This document shows positions 1 through 7,604 of a DNA stretch of 40,279 bases, piece by piece. The stretch lies in contig CANRMR010000016.1 in NCBI GenBank assembly GCA_947631785.1, forward strand, positions 1 through 40,279, read 5' to 3'. Under the pieces are notes generated by a model. That model saw only the letters and a list, made by a program, of their open reading frames with translations. It had not been told where the DNA came from and searched no databases. Position numbers and translations under genes: made by a program. The stretch's first letter is position 1. Every line of letters starts with the position of its first letter. This DNA comes from an uncultured Clostridia bacterium. GTDB taxonomy: Bacteria; Bacillota; Clostridia; TANB77; CAG-508.

Positions 1-1669
1 GCTGGTCAAATGCTCAATGCTAGTCTGATTTTCTACAGCCTAACCATCGATAACATACTAAACATAATAATCCTAATTATTCTAGCAGGAGTATCCCTAA
101 ACCTAGCCCTAGGACAAAATGGAATATTTACAAAAAGCAAAGAAGCAGTAAACAAATATATAGATGTTGCTCAAAAAGAACAAGAGCACTTAGACGATAC
201 CTATAGAGAACTAGAGGGAATAAACTCAAAAGAATATAATCTAGATGAAGGGGTAAACAAACCAAAACTAACAGAAGGAATGATACCAATAAAATATGAT
301 GAATCAAAATCAAAATGGGTAATATGTGAAGAAAGCGATAAAGACTGGTATAACTACAAAGACGGCAAAAAATGGGCAAATGTAATGTTAAGTGATGGAA
401 CATATGCAAGTAAAGAAACAGTTGGTACAGAAAAAACAAAAGCAGAAGTAGGACAAACTGTAGAAGAAAACGACTTAGGAAGTATGTTTGTATGGATACC
501 AAGATATGCATACAGTATAAGTAAATATAAACAACAGGTAGATAGTGGAGAAGGAACAACACAAAACATAACAGATGTAACATTTTTAGTAGGAACAACA
601 AACAAAGACATAAATGCAAACACATACCAAACTGACTATGATGTAGATGAAGTAAAAGGAAATACAACACCAAAAATAGTACATCCAGCATTTACATTTG
701 GAGGAGAAAAACTGACAGGAATATGGGTTGCAAAATTCGAAGCAAGCATGGCAGAAGAAAACAAAAATTCTGCATCAGCAGAAGATAATAACAATACAAC
801 CAAAACACTAAAGGTAGTACCAAATGCAGAAACATGGAGATATATAAGAGTAGGAAATGCATTTTTAAATTGCTATAATATGAATAAAGATGAAAATAAA
901 TATGGACTAACATATTCAGCAGACACTCATTTAACAAAAAATATAGAATGGGGAGCAATAGCATATTTATCTGCATCACAATATGGAATAACACCAAAAA
1001 CAAATACTAATTATAAACAATATACAGAAAATGGCGATAACACAACAAAATACCATTCATACTCAGCAAACCAAAATTATAAAGAAAATACTAACCAAAG
1101 TACAACAGGAAATATAACAGGAATATATGACTTAAATGGTGGAGCATGGGAATATGTAGCAGCATATTGGGATAATGGAAATAGTAATTTATCATCTAGT
1201 GGAACAAGTGAAGTATTTCCAAGCAATAGTTTAGATAGTAAATATACAAAGTATTGGGATAAATATGAAGTAAGTGATACAGAAAAAGAAAAATCAAAAG
1301 ATAATACATTTTGGGATTCAGGAAAAGAAAATAATAAAACAAGAAAAAAAATAACAGATGATAGATATAATCTAATGAAAGACAAAAAAGGAGATGCAAT
1401 GTATGAAATAATAAAGGATTATTCATACTATGGTAGAAAAGAAGATGGTAATTATGAATGGGGAACAGAAGTAAATTTTAGTTCAGTTCAATACGGAAGA
1501 AGTTATTATAATAGCGACTATGTTTTAATTGGCAATACTTCGATGCCTTTTTTGATTAGTGGAGGCCGTTGGTTGGGTGGTATCAGTGCTGGTGTTTTTG
1601 CTTCTAGTGGCGATAACGGATATGCAAACGGTAGTTGTCGGTTTCCGCCCAGTTATAGTTGCAAAATAA
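1..1669 (+). CDS. Pilin-leader surface protein with DGR-like variable C-type-lectin domain (+1 frameshift at 1639)
   Basis: Partial at the left edge: the frame is open from base 1, so the true start is probably outside. The first internal ATG is at 10. The N-terminus holds a type IV pilin-like hydrophobic helix (IIILIILAGVSLNLALG) and a short coiled segment. The prepilin cleavage region is not recognisable, and the residues before the helix (YSLTIDNILN) look degraded. The C-terminal half has the formylglycine-generating-enzyme/C-type-lectin fold, with WIPRYAYS, EWGAIAYLSASQYG and NGGAWEYVAA. It ends in GGRWLGGISAGVF and NGYANGSC, which resembles the variable region of diversity-generating-retroelement targets. 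In frame 0 the tail is aberrant. Skipping the C at 1639 gives GFRPVIVAK and a stop at 1667-1669, the expected family ending, for about 552 aa from the ATG at 10. From about 1500 the bases become GC-richer than the rest of the gene. No reverse transcriptase or template repeat is in the window. The role, a secreted or pilus-displayed binding protein, is inferred. Confidence 0.75.
1639..1642 (+). other. CGG +1 frameshift site in variable surface protein
   Basis: In-frame CGG after TGT. Skipping C1639 reads GGT TTC CGC CCA GTT, giving the conserved GFRPV ending. Frame 0 would run 14 codons past CGG, through the left arm of the hairpin, to a stop at 1684-1686. Confidence 0.7.
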
Positions 1670-1679
1670 AAAACAAAAA

Positions 1680-1722
1680 AGCCTAAAATTTTATAAAAAT
1701 AATTTTAAGAAAATTTTAGGCT
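1680..1722. terminator. Inverted repeat, likely terminator
   Basis: AGCCTAAAATTTT (1680-1692) pairs perfectly with AAAATTTTAGGCT (1710-1722) around a 17-nt loop. It lies just after the corrected stop at 1669. There is no clean T-run directly after it on the plus strand, so termination is likely but not certain. Confidence 0.55.
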
Positions 1723-1729
1723 AAAAATA

Positions 1730-1758
1730 TTGCAAAAGATTTTTTTTTATGATATAAA
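1730..1758 (+). promoter_or_regulatory. Sigma-A-type promoter for the LamG pilin-like gene
   Basis: TTGCAA (1730-1735), 17-nt spacer, TATAAA (1753-1758), followed by an AGAGGAAG ribosome site before the ATG at 1797. Confidence 0.65.
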
Positions 1759-1796
1759 ATAAATATAAAAAAAGAAAAAAGAGAGGAAGAACACAA

Positions 1797-2826
1797 ATGA
1801 AAATATTAATAAACGCTAGAACCGTTGCGGGAGTATATATATACACACACAAGTAGTATATTAAAAGAAATAAAAATAAATAATGCAAATGTAGGGGCAG
1901 ACGCCTCTGTCTGCCCAAATCCTACAAAGGAATACCCAAATATTCGTAGGGGCACGGGGCACCGTGCCCAAGAGCCAGCAGCAATCACATTGGTTGCCCT
2001 AATAATCACCGTAATTATCCTAATCATCCTAGCAGGAGTCAGCCTAAACCTAGCTCTAGGAGAAAATGGAATATTTCAAAAAAGTAAAGAAGCAGTAAAC
2101 AAATACCAAAATGCAGCAAAAGAAGAAAAGGAACAACTAGATCTAGCAGCAAGAGACCTAATGCTAGGAGACTATGTCCAAAAAGGATTAATGCTACACT
2201 ATGACGCAGTAAAAAACACAAAAAATGGACACGACAAAAATGCAACCGAATGGTACGACCTAAGCGGAAATGGAAGAAATGGAACATTACATGAGGCAAT
2301 ATGGACAGAAGATGGGCTATACTTTGATGGAATAAACGATTGGGTTGGAATAGGTCAAATGGATTATGAAAATATAACTATAGAGGCAGTTGTAAAATAT
2401 AATAAAATAGCTGAAGGTGAGACGTATATAGTGGGTAATTGCCAGGGTGGAGGATATGGATTAGTAGTATGGAATACAAAAAATGCGATAATTTCAAATA
2501 TAAATAATGAGTATGATGCAGCATATGGTTCAAATTCACAAAGTAATGTAAAATATAGTATATCCGGAAAATACAATCAAAAAGAAATTGCTTTATTTGA
2601 AAATGGGAAAAAAGACTCGAAAGAAAAAATAGGAAAAATTACAAAGACAGCTAATAATACAATAATGGCATTAGGAGCAAATCCAACTGGTAACGAAGTA
2701 AATGATGCTTACCTAAATGGCACAATATATTCCGTAAGAATATACAACAGAGCCTTAACAGATGACGAAGTAATGCAAAATTACAAAATAGATAAAATGT
2801 TATATGGAGTAGAAGATATAAATTAA
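1797..2826 (+). CDS. Pilin-leader protein with LamG/concanavalin-like domain; leader disrupted by repeats
   Basis: The best ribosome site (AGAGGAAG) serves the ATG at 1797, but that frame reads MKILINARTVAGVYIYTHK and stops at 1854-1856. The body of the protein is in the next frame, readable without a stop from a TTG at 1825 through two palindromic repeats (1891-1916 and 1946-1969). From about 1981 the protein has the pilin-like segment AITLVALIITVIILIILAGV, then ENGIFQKSKEAVNKY and a charged linker. A LamG/concanavalin-A-like beta-sandwich follows (LHYDAVKN, WYDLSGNGRNGTL, YFDGINDWV, VRIYNRALTDDEV), ending at the stop at 2824-2826. Such domains bind carbohydrate or mediate adhesion. Insertion of the repeats probably separated the start from the body and shifted the frame, so the gene may be inactive or rely on a weak TTG start. 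No in-frame CGG explains this shift. Confidence 0.6.
1891..1916. repeat. GTAGGGGC-type palindromic repeat, variant 1
   Basis: GTAGGGGCAGAC, a short loop, then GTCTGCCC. The stem is GGGCAGAC (1895-1902) with GTCTGCCC (1909-1916). It lies inside the leader-coding part of the LamG gene. It is much richer in G+C than its surroundings and belongs to the same family as the copies at 1946, 32787 and 39094. Confidence 0.75.
1946..1969. repeat. GTAGGGGC-type palindromic repeat, variant 2
   Basis: Starts GTAGGGGCACGG and ends CCGTGCCC. Stem GGGCACGG/CCGTGCCC, loop GGCA. All 24 bases are identical to the copy at 32787-32810 before pgk, about 31 kb away, which points to a mobile or actively copied short element. 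Confidence 0.8.
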
Positions 2827-2872
2827 TATAAAAAAGTGTTGTAATATAAGGTAAATTAAAAAGGATTTATTC

Positions 2873-2901
2873 TTGACTTTTATGCAAAAACATATTAAAA
2901 T
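2873..2901 (+). promoter_or_regulatory. rnpB promoter
   Basis: TTGACT (2873-2878), 17-nt spacer, TAAAAT (2896-2901). The predicted start, around 2908, matches the 5' end of the RNase P RNA. Confidence 0.65.
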
Positions 2902-2907
2902 AAAGTA

Positions 2908-3255
2908 AGAGTAAACCGAATGGTCGCGGAAAAGTTTTTTAAACTTTTATGAGGAAAGTCCGGGCTCCATAGAGCAATGGTGCTGGGTAACGCCCAGTAA
3001 GGGAAACCTTAAGGAAAGTGCAACAGAAAATAACCGCCACATAATTTATGTGGTAAGGATGAAAAGGTAGGGTAAGAGCCTACCGCTAATATGGTGACAT
3101 ATTAGGTCAATGTAAACCCCACCTGGAGCAACACCGAATAAAAAGAAGATTAAGACTGCTCGTCGCCTTCTTGAACTGGTGGCTTGATATATATAGTAAT
3201 ATATATACTAGATAAATGACCATTTAAGACAGAACCCGGCTTATAGATTTACTTA
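2908..3255 (+). ncRNA. rnpB: RNase P RNA, bacterial class A
   Basis: Catalytic RNA of RNase P, which trims the 5' leaders of tRNA precursors. It shows the conserved blocks GAGGAAAGTCCGGGCTCC near 2951, the GGGTAACGCCCAG and AAGGAAAGTGCAACAGAAA region, GGTAAGAGCCTACCG, ACCCCACCTGGAGCAA and the 3' block AGACAGAACCCGGCTTA. The ends pair through AGTAAA near 2909 and TTTACT near 3248. The exact ends are estimated. There are no introns or large insertions, and it stands alone between the pilin genes and the asp23 operon. Confidence 0.95.
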
Positions 3256-3282
3256 AATTTTATAATATTTTTATAAAAATAG

Positions 3283-3311
3283 TTGTAAAATTGTAAAAAA
3301 ATTGATATACT
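3283..3311 (+). promoter_or_regulatory. Promoter of the asp23-amaP operon
   Basis: TTGTAA (3283-3288), 17-nt spacer, TATACT (3306-3311), about 55 nt ahead of the ATG at 3366. Confidence 0.6.
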
Positions 3312-3365
3312 TAGAACTAATAAAAAAGTATATCTTTTTTTTATTATTAAAAGGAGGAATTAATT

Positions 3366-3797
3366 ATGGAAAATGAAGAAAAAGAATTAATACAATCAGA
3401 AGAAGTAAGTGTTAGCCAAAATGAAGGAGGAACAATTAAAATATCAGATGAAGTAGTATCTGTTATTGCAGGTATTGCAGTATCAGAAGTTCCTGGAGTT
3501 GCTGGTATGGCAGGAGGATTTGCAGGAGGAATTTCTGAAGTTTTAAGTGGTAAAAAGAATTTATCAAAAGGAATAAAAGTTGATGTCGGAGAAAAAGAAA
3601 CAAAAATTGATGTTAACATAATTGTAGAATATGGAATAAGAATTCCAGAAGTTGCATTTGAAATTCAAAACAGAGTAAAAAAAGCAGTAGAAGCAAATAC
3701 TGGCTTAAAAGTACTAGAAGTTAATGTTCATGTTCAAGGTGTAAAAGCAGAATTAGGAAAAAAAGAGGATAAAAATGTAAATAATGATGCAGAATAA
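3366..3797 (+). CDS. Asp23/Gls24 family envelope stress protein
   Basis: 143 aa. Start chosen at the ATG behind AAAGGAGGAATTAATT. Asp23 (alkaline shock protein) proteins sit at the membrane through the AmaP anchor and help maintain the envelope under stress. Family signs are ISDEVVSVIAGIAVSEVPGV near residue 30, a glycine-rich stretch, GIKVDVGEKETKIDVNIIVEYG and IQNRVKKAVEANTGLKVLEVNVHVQGV. It is the first gene of a block with amaP (21 nt apart) and DUF2273, a standard Firmicute trio. Family assignment is firm; the physiological role is inferred from Staphylococcus and Streptococcus relatives. Confidence 0.92.
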   Translation: MENEEKELIQSEEVSVSQNEGGTIKISDEVVSVIAGIAVSEVPGVAGMAGGFAGGISEVLSGKKNLSKGIKVDVGEKETKIDVNIIVEYGIRIPEVAFEIQNRVKKAVEANTGLKVLEVNVHVQGVKAELGKKEDKNVNNDAE

Positions 3798-3818
3798 GAA
3801 ATAATGGAGGAATAAAAA

Positions 3819-4379
3819 ATGAAGTTTTTAGATAAAGTAGGACTTGTTCTATTTTCATTTATTGTTTTAGTAATTGCTATGTTAGTGTGCTTTTTAGTTT
3901 TTGGATGGATTAGTGTAGATAATGTATCTTATGTGTTAAATACAATACTAAATAGTCCACTATTTACAAATATTGCACTTGGTGTGTCTGTTGTATTAAT
4001 ATTGCTTGCAGTAAAATGTATTTATTTTGCACCAAGTAGTTCTTCAAAATCTGAAATGGGAGACGGTGTACTACTAGAAAACGAAAAAGGTAAATTATTA
4101 ATTTCAAAAGAAACTATTGAAAACCTAGTAAATGGCGTTGCAAAAGGTTTTGAAAGTACACAAAATGTTAAAACAGAGGTTATTTTGGATAAAGAAAATC
4201 ATTTAAATGTAGATGTAACATTATATGTTATGCCAAATGCTGTAATTCAAGAATTATCTTCAAACTTACAATCTAGAATTAAAGAAGTTATTAAAACAAT
4301 GACAGATTTAGAAGTATCTAAAGTAAACATTAAAGTTAAAAACATTGTAGTAGCAAAACAGGAAAAAGCAGAAAATTAA
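3819..4379 (+). CDS. amaP: Alkaline shock response membrane anchor protein AmaP
   Basis: 186 aa with a TGGAGG ribosome site. Two hydrophobic helices (roughly residues 8-30 and 44-68) are followed by a cytoplasmic domain with Asp23-like strands (ENEKGKLLISKETIENLV, LNVDVTLYVMPNAVIQELS, KVNIKVKNI). AmaP tethers Asp23 to the membrane. Its place between asp23 and the DUF2273 gene is the usual order. Confidence 0.88.
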   Translation: MKFLDKVGLVLFSFIVLVIAMLVCFLVFGWISVDNVSYVLNTILNSPLFTNIALGVSVVLILLAVKCIYFAPSSSSKSEMGDGVLLENEKGKLLISKETIENLVNGVAKGFESTQNVKTEVILDKENHLNVDVTLYVMPNAVIQELSSNLQSRIKEVIKTMTDLEVSKVNIKVKNIVVAKQEKAEN

Positions 4380-4389
4380 GGAGGTAAGA

Positions 4390-4599
4390 GTGATTATGGA
4401 TGACTTTAAAAATTTTATAGTTCAATACAGAGGAGCAATAATTGGAGGTTTAATTGCAATTCTTATCTTATGTACAGGTTTATATAAATTAGTAATTGGG
4501 ATTATTTTACTTGTAATTGGAATGTTTTTAGGAAACTATGTGCAAAAAAATAAATATGATGTAAAAGAAAAATTGAAGAACTTTATTGATAGGATGTAG
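4390..4599 (+). CDS. DUF2273 small membrane protein
   Basis: 69 aa. The start is a GTG at 4390 five bases after GGAGG, or the ATG at 4396. A short amphipathic N-terminus (DDFKNFIVQYRGAIIGG) is followed by two close hydrophobic helices and a basic tail (NKYDVKEKLKNFIDRM). It matches the DUF2273 family that usually follows amaP. No biochemical role is known; it probably works with the Asp23-AmaP envelope complex. Its 3' end is directly followed by nusB. Confidence 0.82.
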   Translation: MIMDDFKNFIVQYRGAIIGGLIAILILCTGLYKLVIGIILLVIGMFLGNYVQKNKYDVKEKLKNFIDRM

Positions 4600-4615
4600 A
4601 AAGGAAAAAGCAGTT

Positions 4616-5035
4616 ATGAATAAATCAATATCTAGAGAACTTGCTTTTAAACTTTTATATAGCATGGAAATACAACAAGAATATGGGCAAGAACAAATAG
4701 ACTTATTTATAGAAAATAACGAAATAGAAGATAAAAAAATTATTCAATATATAAAAAGTACAATTAATGGAATTTTAGAAAATAAAAAGGAAATACAAAA
4801 ACAAATAGAAGAAAACTTAAAGGAAAAATGGGATATTGGCAGAATTTCTAAAATAGACTTTGTTTTATTACAAATTGCAATTTATGAAATACAATATAAA
4901 AAATTGCCATATAAAATAGCAATAAACGAAGCTGTTGAGCTTGCTAAAATGTATGGAGAAGATAGCTCTAAAAGTTTTGTAAACGGAATGCTTGCAACAA
5001 TTGTTAAAAAGAATGGAGAAAATAATGAAGTATGA
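4616..5035 (+). CDS. nusB: Transcription antitermination factor NusB
   Basis: About 139 aa from the ATG at 4616, behind AGAAAGGAAAAAG. NusB binds boxA RNA with NusE (S10) in rRNA antitermination. The all-helical family signature is visible: SRELAFKLLYSMEIQ at the N-terminus, KWDIGRISKIDFVLLQIAIYEI and the C-terminal PYKIAINEAVELAKMYGED with SKSFVNGMLATIVK. Length is typical. The last 11 nt overlap the start of xseA, suggesting translational coupling. Confidence 0.93.
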   Translation: MNKSISRELAFKLLYSMEIQQEYGQEQIDLFIENNEIEDKKIIQYIKSTINGILENKKEIQKQIEENLKEKWDIGRISKIDFVLLQIAIYEIQYKKLPYKIAINEAVELAKMYGEDSSKSFVNGMLATIVKKNGENNEV

Positions 5036-6213
5036 AGCAATATCGGTAACCGATTTGAATAAATACATAAAAAATAAAGTTGCAGAAGATGAATTTTTAA
5101 ATAATGTTTTAGTAAAAGGAGAAATATCTAACTTTAAACATCATTACACAGGACATATGTATTTTACGTTAAAAGATGAAAATAGTTTGATAAAATGCAT
5201 TATGTTTAAATCATATACTGCAAACTTAAATTTTGTGCCAAAAGATGGAATGAAAGTAATGGTTTTAGGTACAGTTTCAGTGTTTGAACGTGATGGAATT
5301 TATCAAATTTACTGCAAAGCAATTAAAGAAGATGGAATGGGAAGTTTGTATGAAGCATACGAAAAACTAAAAGAAAAACTTCAATTAGAAGGATATTTTG
5401 ATGCATCACATAAAAAGAAAATACCTTTTATGCCTAAAATTATAGGAGTACTTACTTCACAAACAGGTTCTGTAATTCGTGATATTATAAATGTTTCTAC
5501 AAGAAGAAACCCAAATGTATATATTAGATTATTACCAGTACCAGTACAAGGAGAAGGTGCTGCAAATAAAATTGCAGAGGCAATTCGGCGTTATGAATGA
5601 AAAAAAATTAGCAGATGTAATTATACTAGCTAGAGGTGGTGGATCGCTAGAAGATTTATGGCCATTTAATGAAGAAATTGTGGCAAAAGCAATTTATAAT
5701 TCTAGTCTTCCTATTATTTCTGCTGTAGGTCATGAAACAGATTTTTCAATTTCAGACTTTGTAGCAGACTTAAGAGCGCCAACACCATCTGCAGCAGCAG
5801 AACTTGCTGTACCAGATATAGAAGAAGTAAAACTAAAAATACAAAATTATTCTACGCGATACAAACTAGCTTTAAAAAAGAAATTACAAGTAATGCGTTT
5901 AGAATACGAAAAATGCATGCAAAGAAGAGCATTTGCAAATCCTTTGCAAATTGTAAATGATTATTATGTACAAGTAGATAAGTATTCTAAAATTTTGGAA
6001 AGTAGCATAAATGATAAATTAAATATAAGTAAAACGCAAGCAATGAAATGGATTTCAAAATTGGATGCACTAAGTCCACTTAAAACTTTAACAAGAGGAT
6101 ATTCAATTGCTCAAAAGCAAGGCAAAATGGTTAAATCTGTAAAAGATTTAGAAAAAAATGATGAATTTATGTTGAAGTTATCAGATGGACAAATTAATGC
6201 AAAGGTAATTTAA
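5025..6213 (+). CDS. xseA: Exodeoxyribonuclease VII large subunit, split by CGG +1 frameshift
   Basis: Start at the ATG 5025 behind GGAG, inside the nusB 3' end. XseA with XseB degrades single-stranded DNA to oligonucleotides. The first frame carries the OB-fold DNA-binding domain ([27 protein letters not shown]-like GHMYFTLKD) and [17 protein letters not shown]. The second frame carries the catalytic core ([46 protein letters not shown]) and the C-terminal TRGYSIAQ. Frame 0 ends at TGA 5598-5600. Skipping C5586 joins ...AEAI to [11 protein letters not shown] and gives 395 aa, normal for the family. Reading CGG as Arg and slipping one base later would give RVMNEKK, so the exact slip point here is less certain than at the other sites. 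xseB lies downstream after one extra gene. Confidence 0.9.
5586..5589 (+). other. CGG +1 frameshift site in xseA
   Basis: ATT CGG CGT TAT GAA TGA in frame 0. Skipping C5586 reads GGC GTT ATG AAT GAA and continues the XseA catalytic domain. Confidence 0.75.
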
Positions 6214-6262
6214 ATAATAAAATTAAATTTAAATGAAATATATAAATAAAAGAGGAAAGTAG

Positions 6263-6856
6263 ATGAATAAAAAAATAAAATTAATTATAATAATTGCATT
6301 ATGTTTAATATTACTAATATTATTAAGCCCTATAATTATTAAAAGTATTAATAATTTTATTGAAAATATCAGTAATTTTGTAGATTATATATATTCAAAG
6401 AATAAATATGTAATTACTTATGGAGATAATGGAACACCTGGAACAAGTTATAAAATATATATAGATGAACAATTTAATAAAATACAACAGAAAGAAATTC
6501 CAGGTTCTAGCCTAATAGGATGGCAAGAACTTGTTCATCAAGCAGAAAATATGTTTATAAAAAAAGAAAGTATTATATTATCAGATATAAATAAACAAGA
6601 ATTACAGAATGTATTGCAAGTAATTGAAAATAAAGAAAGTGATTCTGAAAATGGCGGAGGCTATAAAATTACATATCCAAATGGAGTAGAAAAAACATGT
6701 AATAACAAAAAAACAGAAGAATATTGGAAATTAACATACTTATTTTTTTATAAATATTATGAAAAAGAGATACCTCAAGATGAAATAAATAATAACATAA
6801 ACACTGTTAATACGAAAAAAAATATTTTAAGTTCAATTATACCTATGACACCTTAA
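6263..6856 (+). CDS. Unknown membrane-anchored protein between xseA and xseB
   Basis: 197 aa, ATG behind AGAGGAAAG. One N-terminal hydrophobic helix (LIIIIALCLILLILLSPIII, about residues 7-26) is followed by a soluble region predicted outside the cell. That region contains YGDNGTPGTSYKIYIDEQ, SGNGGGY-like ENGGGYKITYPNGVEKTC and a Tyr/Lys-rich tail. I recognise no family. Its base composition is as AT-rich as the neighbours. It interrupts the usual xseA-xseB adjacency, so it is likely a lineage-specific insertion into the operon. Confidence 0.7.
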   Translation: MNKKIKLIIIIALCLILLILLSPIIIKSINNFIENISNFVDYIYSKNKYVITYGDNGTPGTSYKIYIDEQFNKIQQKEIPGSSLIGWQELVHQAENMFIKKESIILSDINKQELQNVLQVIENKESDSENGGGYKITYPNGVEKTCNNKKTEEYWKLTYLFFYKYYEKEIPQDEINNNINTVNTKKNILSSIIPMTP

Positions 6857-6879
6857 TAATATAAAAAGGAGAATAAAAG

Positions 6880-7110
6880 ATGGAAATGGAAAAAGAAATT
6901 AAGTTTGAAGAAGCTATAAATAAGTTAGAACAAATTGCAACTGAATTAGAAAGTGGAAAATTAGATTTAGATGACTCAGTTAAAAAATTTGAAGATGGAA
7001 TGAAATTATCTAAACAATGTAGTAAAATGCTAGAAGATGCAGAAAAGAAAATTACAATATTAATTCAGAATCAAGATGAAATAGAAGAAGAAAACTTCGA
7101 ACAAAATTAA
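6880..7110 (+). CDS. xseB: Exodeoxyribonuclease VII small subunit
   Basis: 76 aa, typical length. ATG 6880 follows AAAAGGAG (an alternative ATG is at 6886). The helical hairpin signature is clear: FEEAINKLEQIATELESGKL, then LDDSVKKFEDGMKLSKQCSKML. It partners the XseA large subunit encoded 0.7 kb upstream, so the large subunit is presumably made despite its split frame. Confidence 0.93.
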   Translation: MEMEKEIKFEEAINKLEQIATELESGKLDLDDSVKKFEDGMKLSKQCSKMLEDAEKKITILIQNQDEIEEENFEQN

Positions 7111-7135
7111 TACAAAAGGAAAAGGAAGATAAAAT

Positions 7136-7576
7136 ATGAACGGATTTCAACAATTCATTAACAATAAATATTTATACGTGCCAGTATTATTATGGTTTTG
7201 TATACAAGTTTTTAAAGTAATATGGGATTTAGTTACAACAAAAAAATTTAATTTTAAACGAATTATGGGAGCAGGTGGAATGCCAAGTTCACATTCGGCT
7301 GTTGTTACATCACTTGCAGTATTAGTTGGAAGAAATGAAGGGTTTGGTTCACCTGTTTTTGCTGTAGCATTTATTTTAGCATTAGTTGTTATGTATGATG
7401 CAGCAGGAGTAAGAAGAGCAGCAGGAAAACAAGCAAAATTATTAAATCAATTAGTAAATACACCTGGTCTTACAACAGGTCAAGTACAAGAAAAATTAGT
7501 AGAAGTATTAGGGCATACACCAGTAGAAGTAATGGTAGGTGCTTTAATTGGAATTACAGCTGGATTTATATTTTAA
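7136..7576 (+). CDS. DUF212 / divergent PAP2-family membrane protein (YuiD-like)
   Basis: 146 aa, ATG behind AAAAGGAAAAGG. Family marks are [17 protein letters not shown] (PAP2-like SxxxH phosphatase motif), [18 protein letters not shown] and [16 protein letters not shown] near the C-terminus. Several hydrophobic helices place it in the membrane. These proteins resemble acid phosphatases and haloperoxidases, but their substrate is not established. Confidence 0.9.
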   Translation: MNGFQQFINNKYLYVPVLLWFCIQVFKVIWDLVTTKKFNFKRIMGAGGMPSSHSAVVTSLAVLVGRNEGFGSPVFAVAFILALVVMYDAAGVRRAAGKQAKLLNQLVNTPGLTTGQVQEKLVEVLGHTPVEVMVGALIGITAGFIF

Positions 7577-7604
7577 AAATACAAATAGCAAGGAGGGACC
7601 AAAA

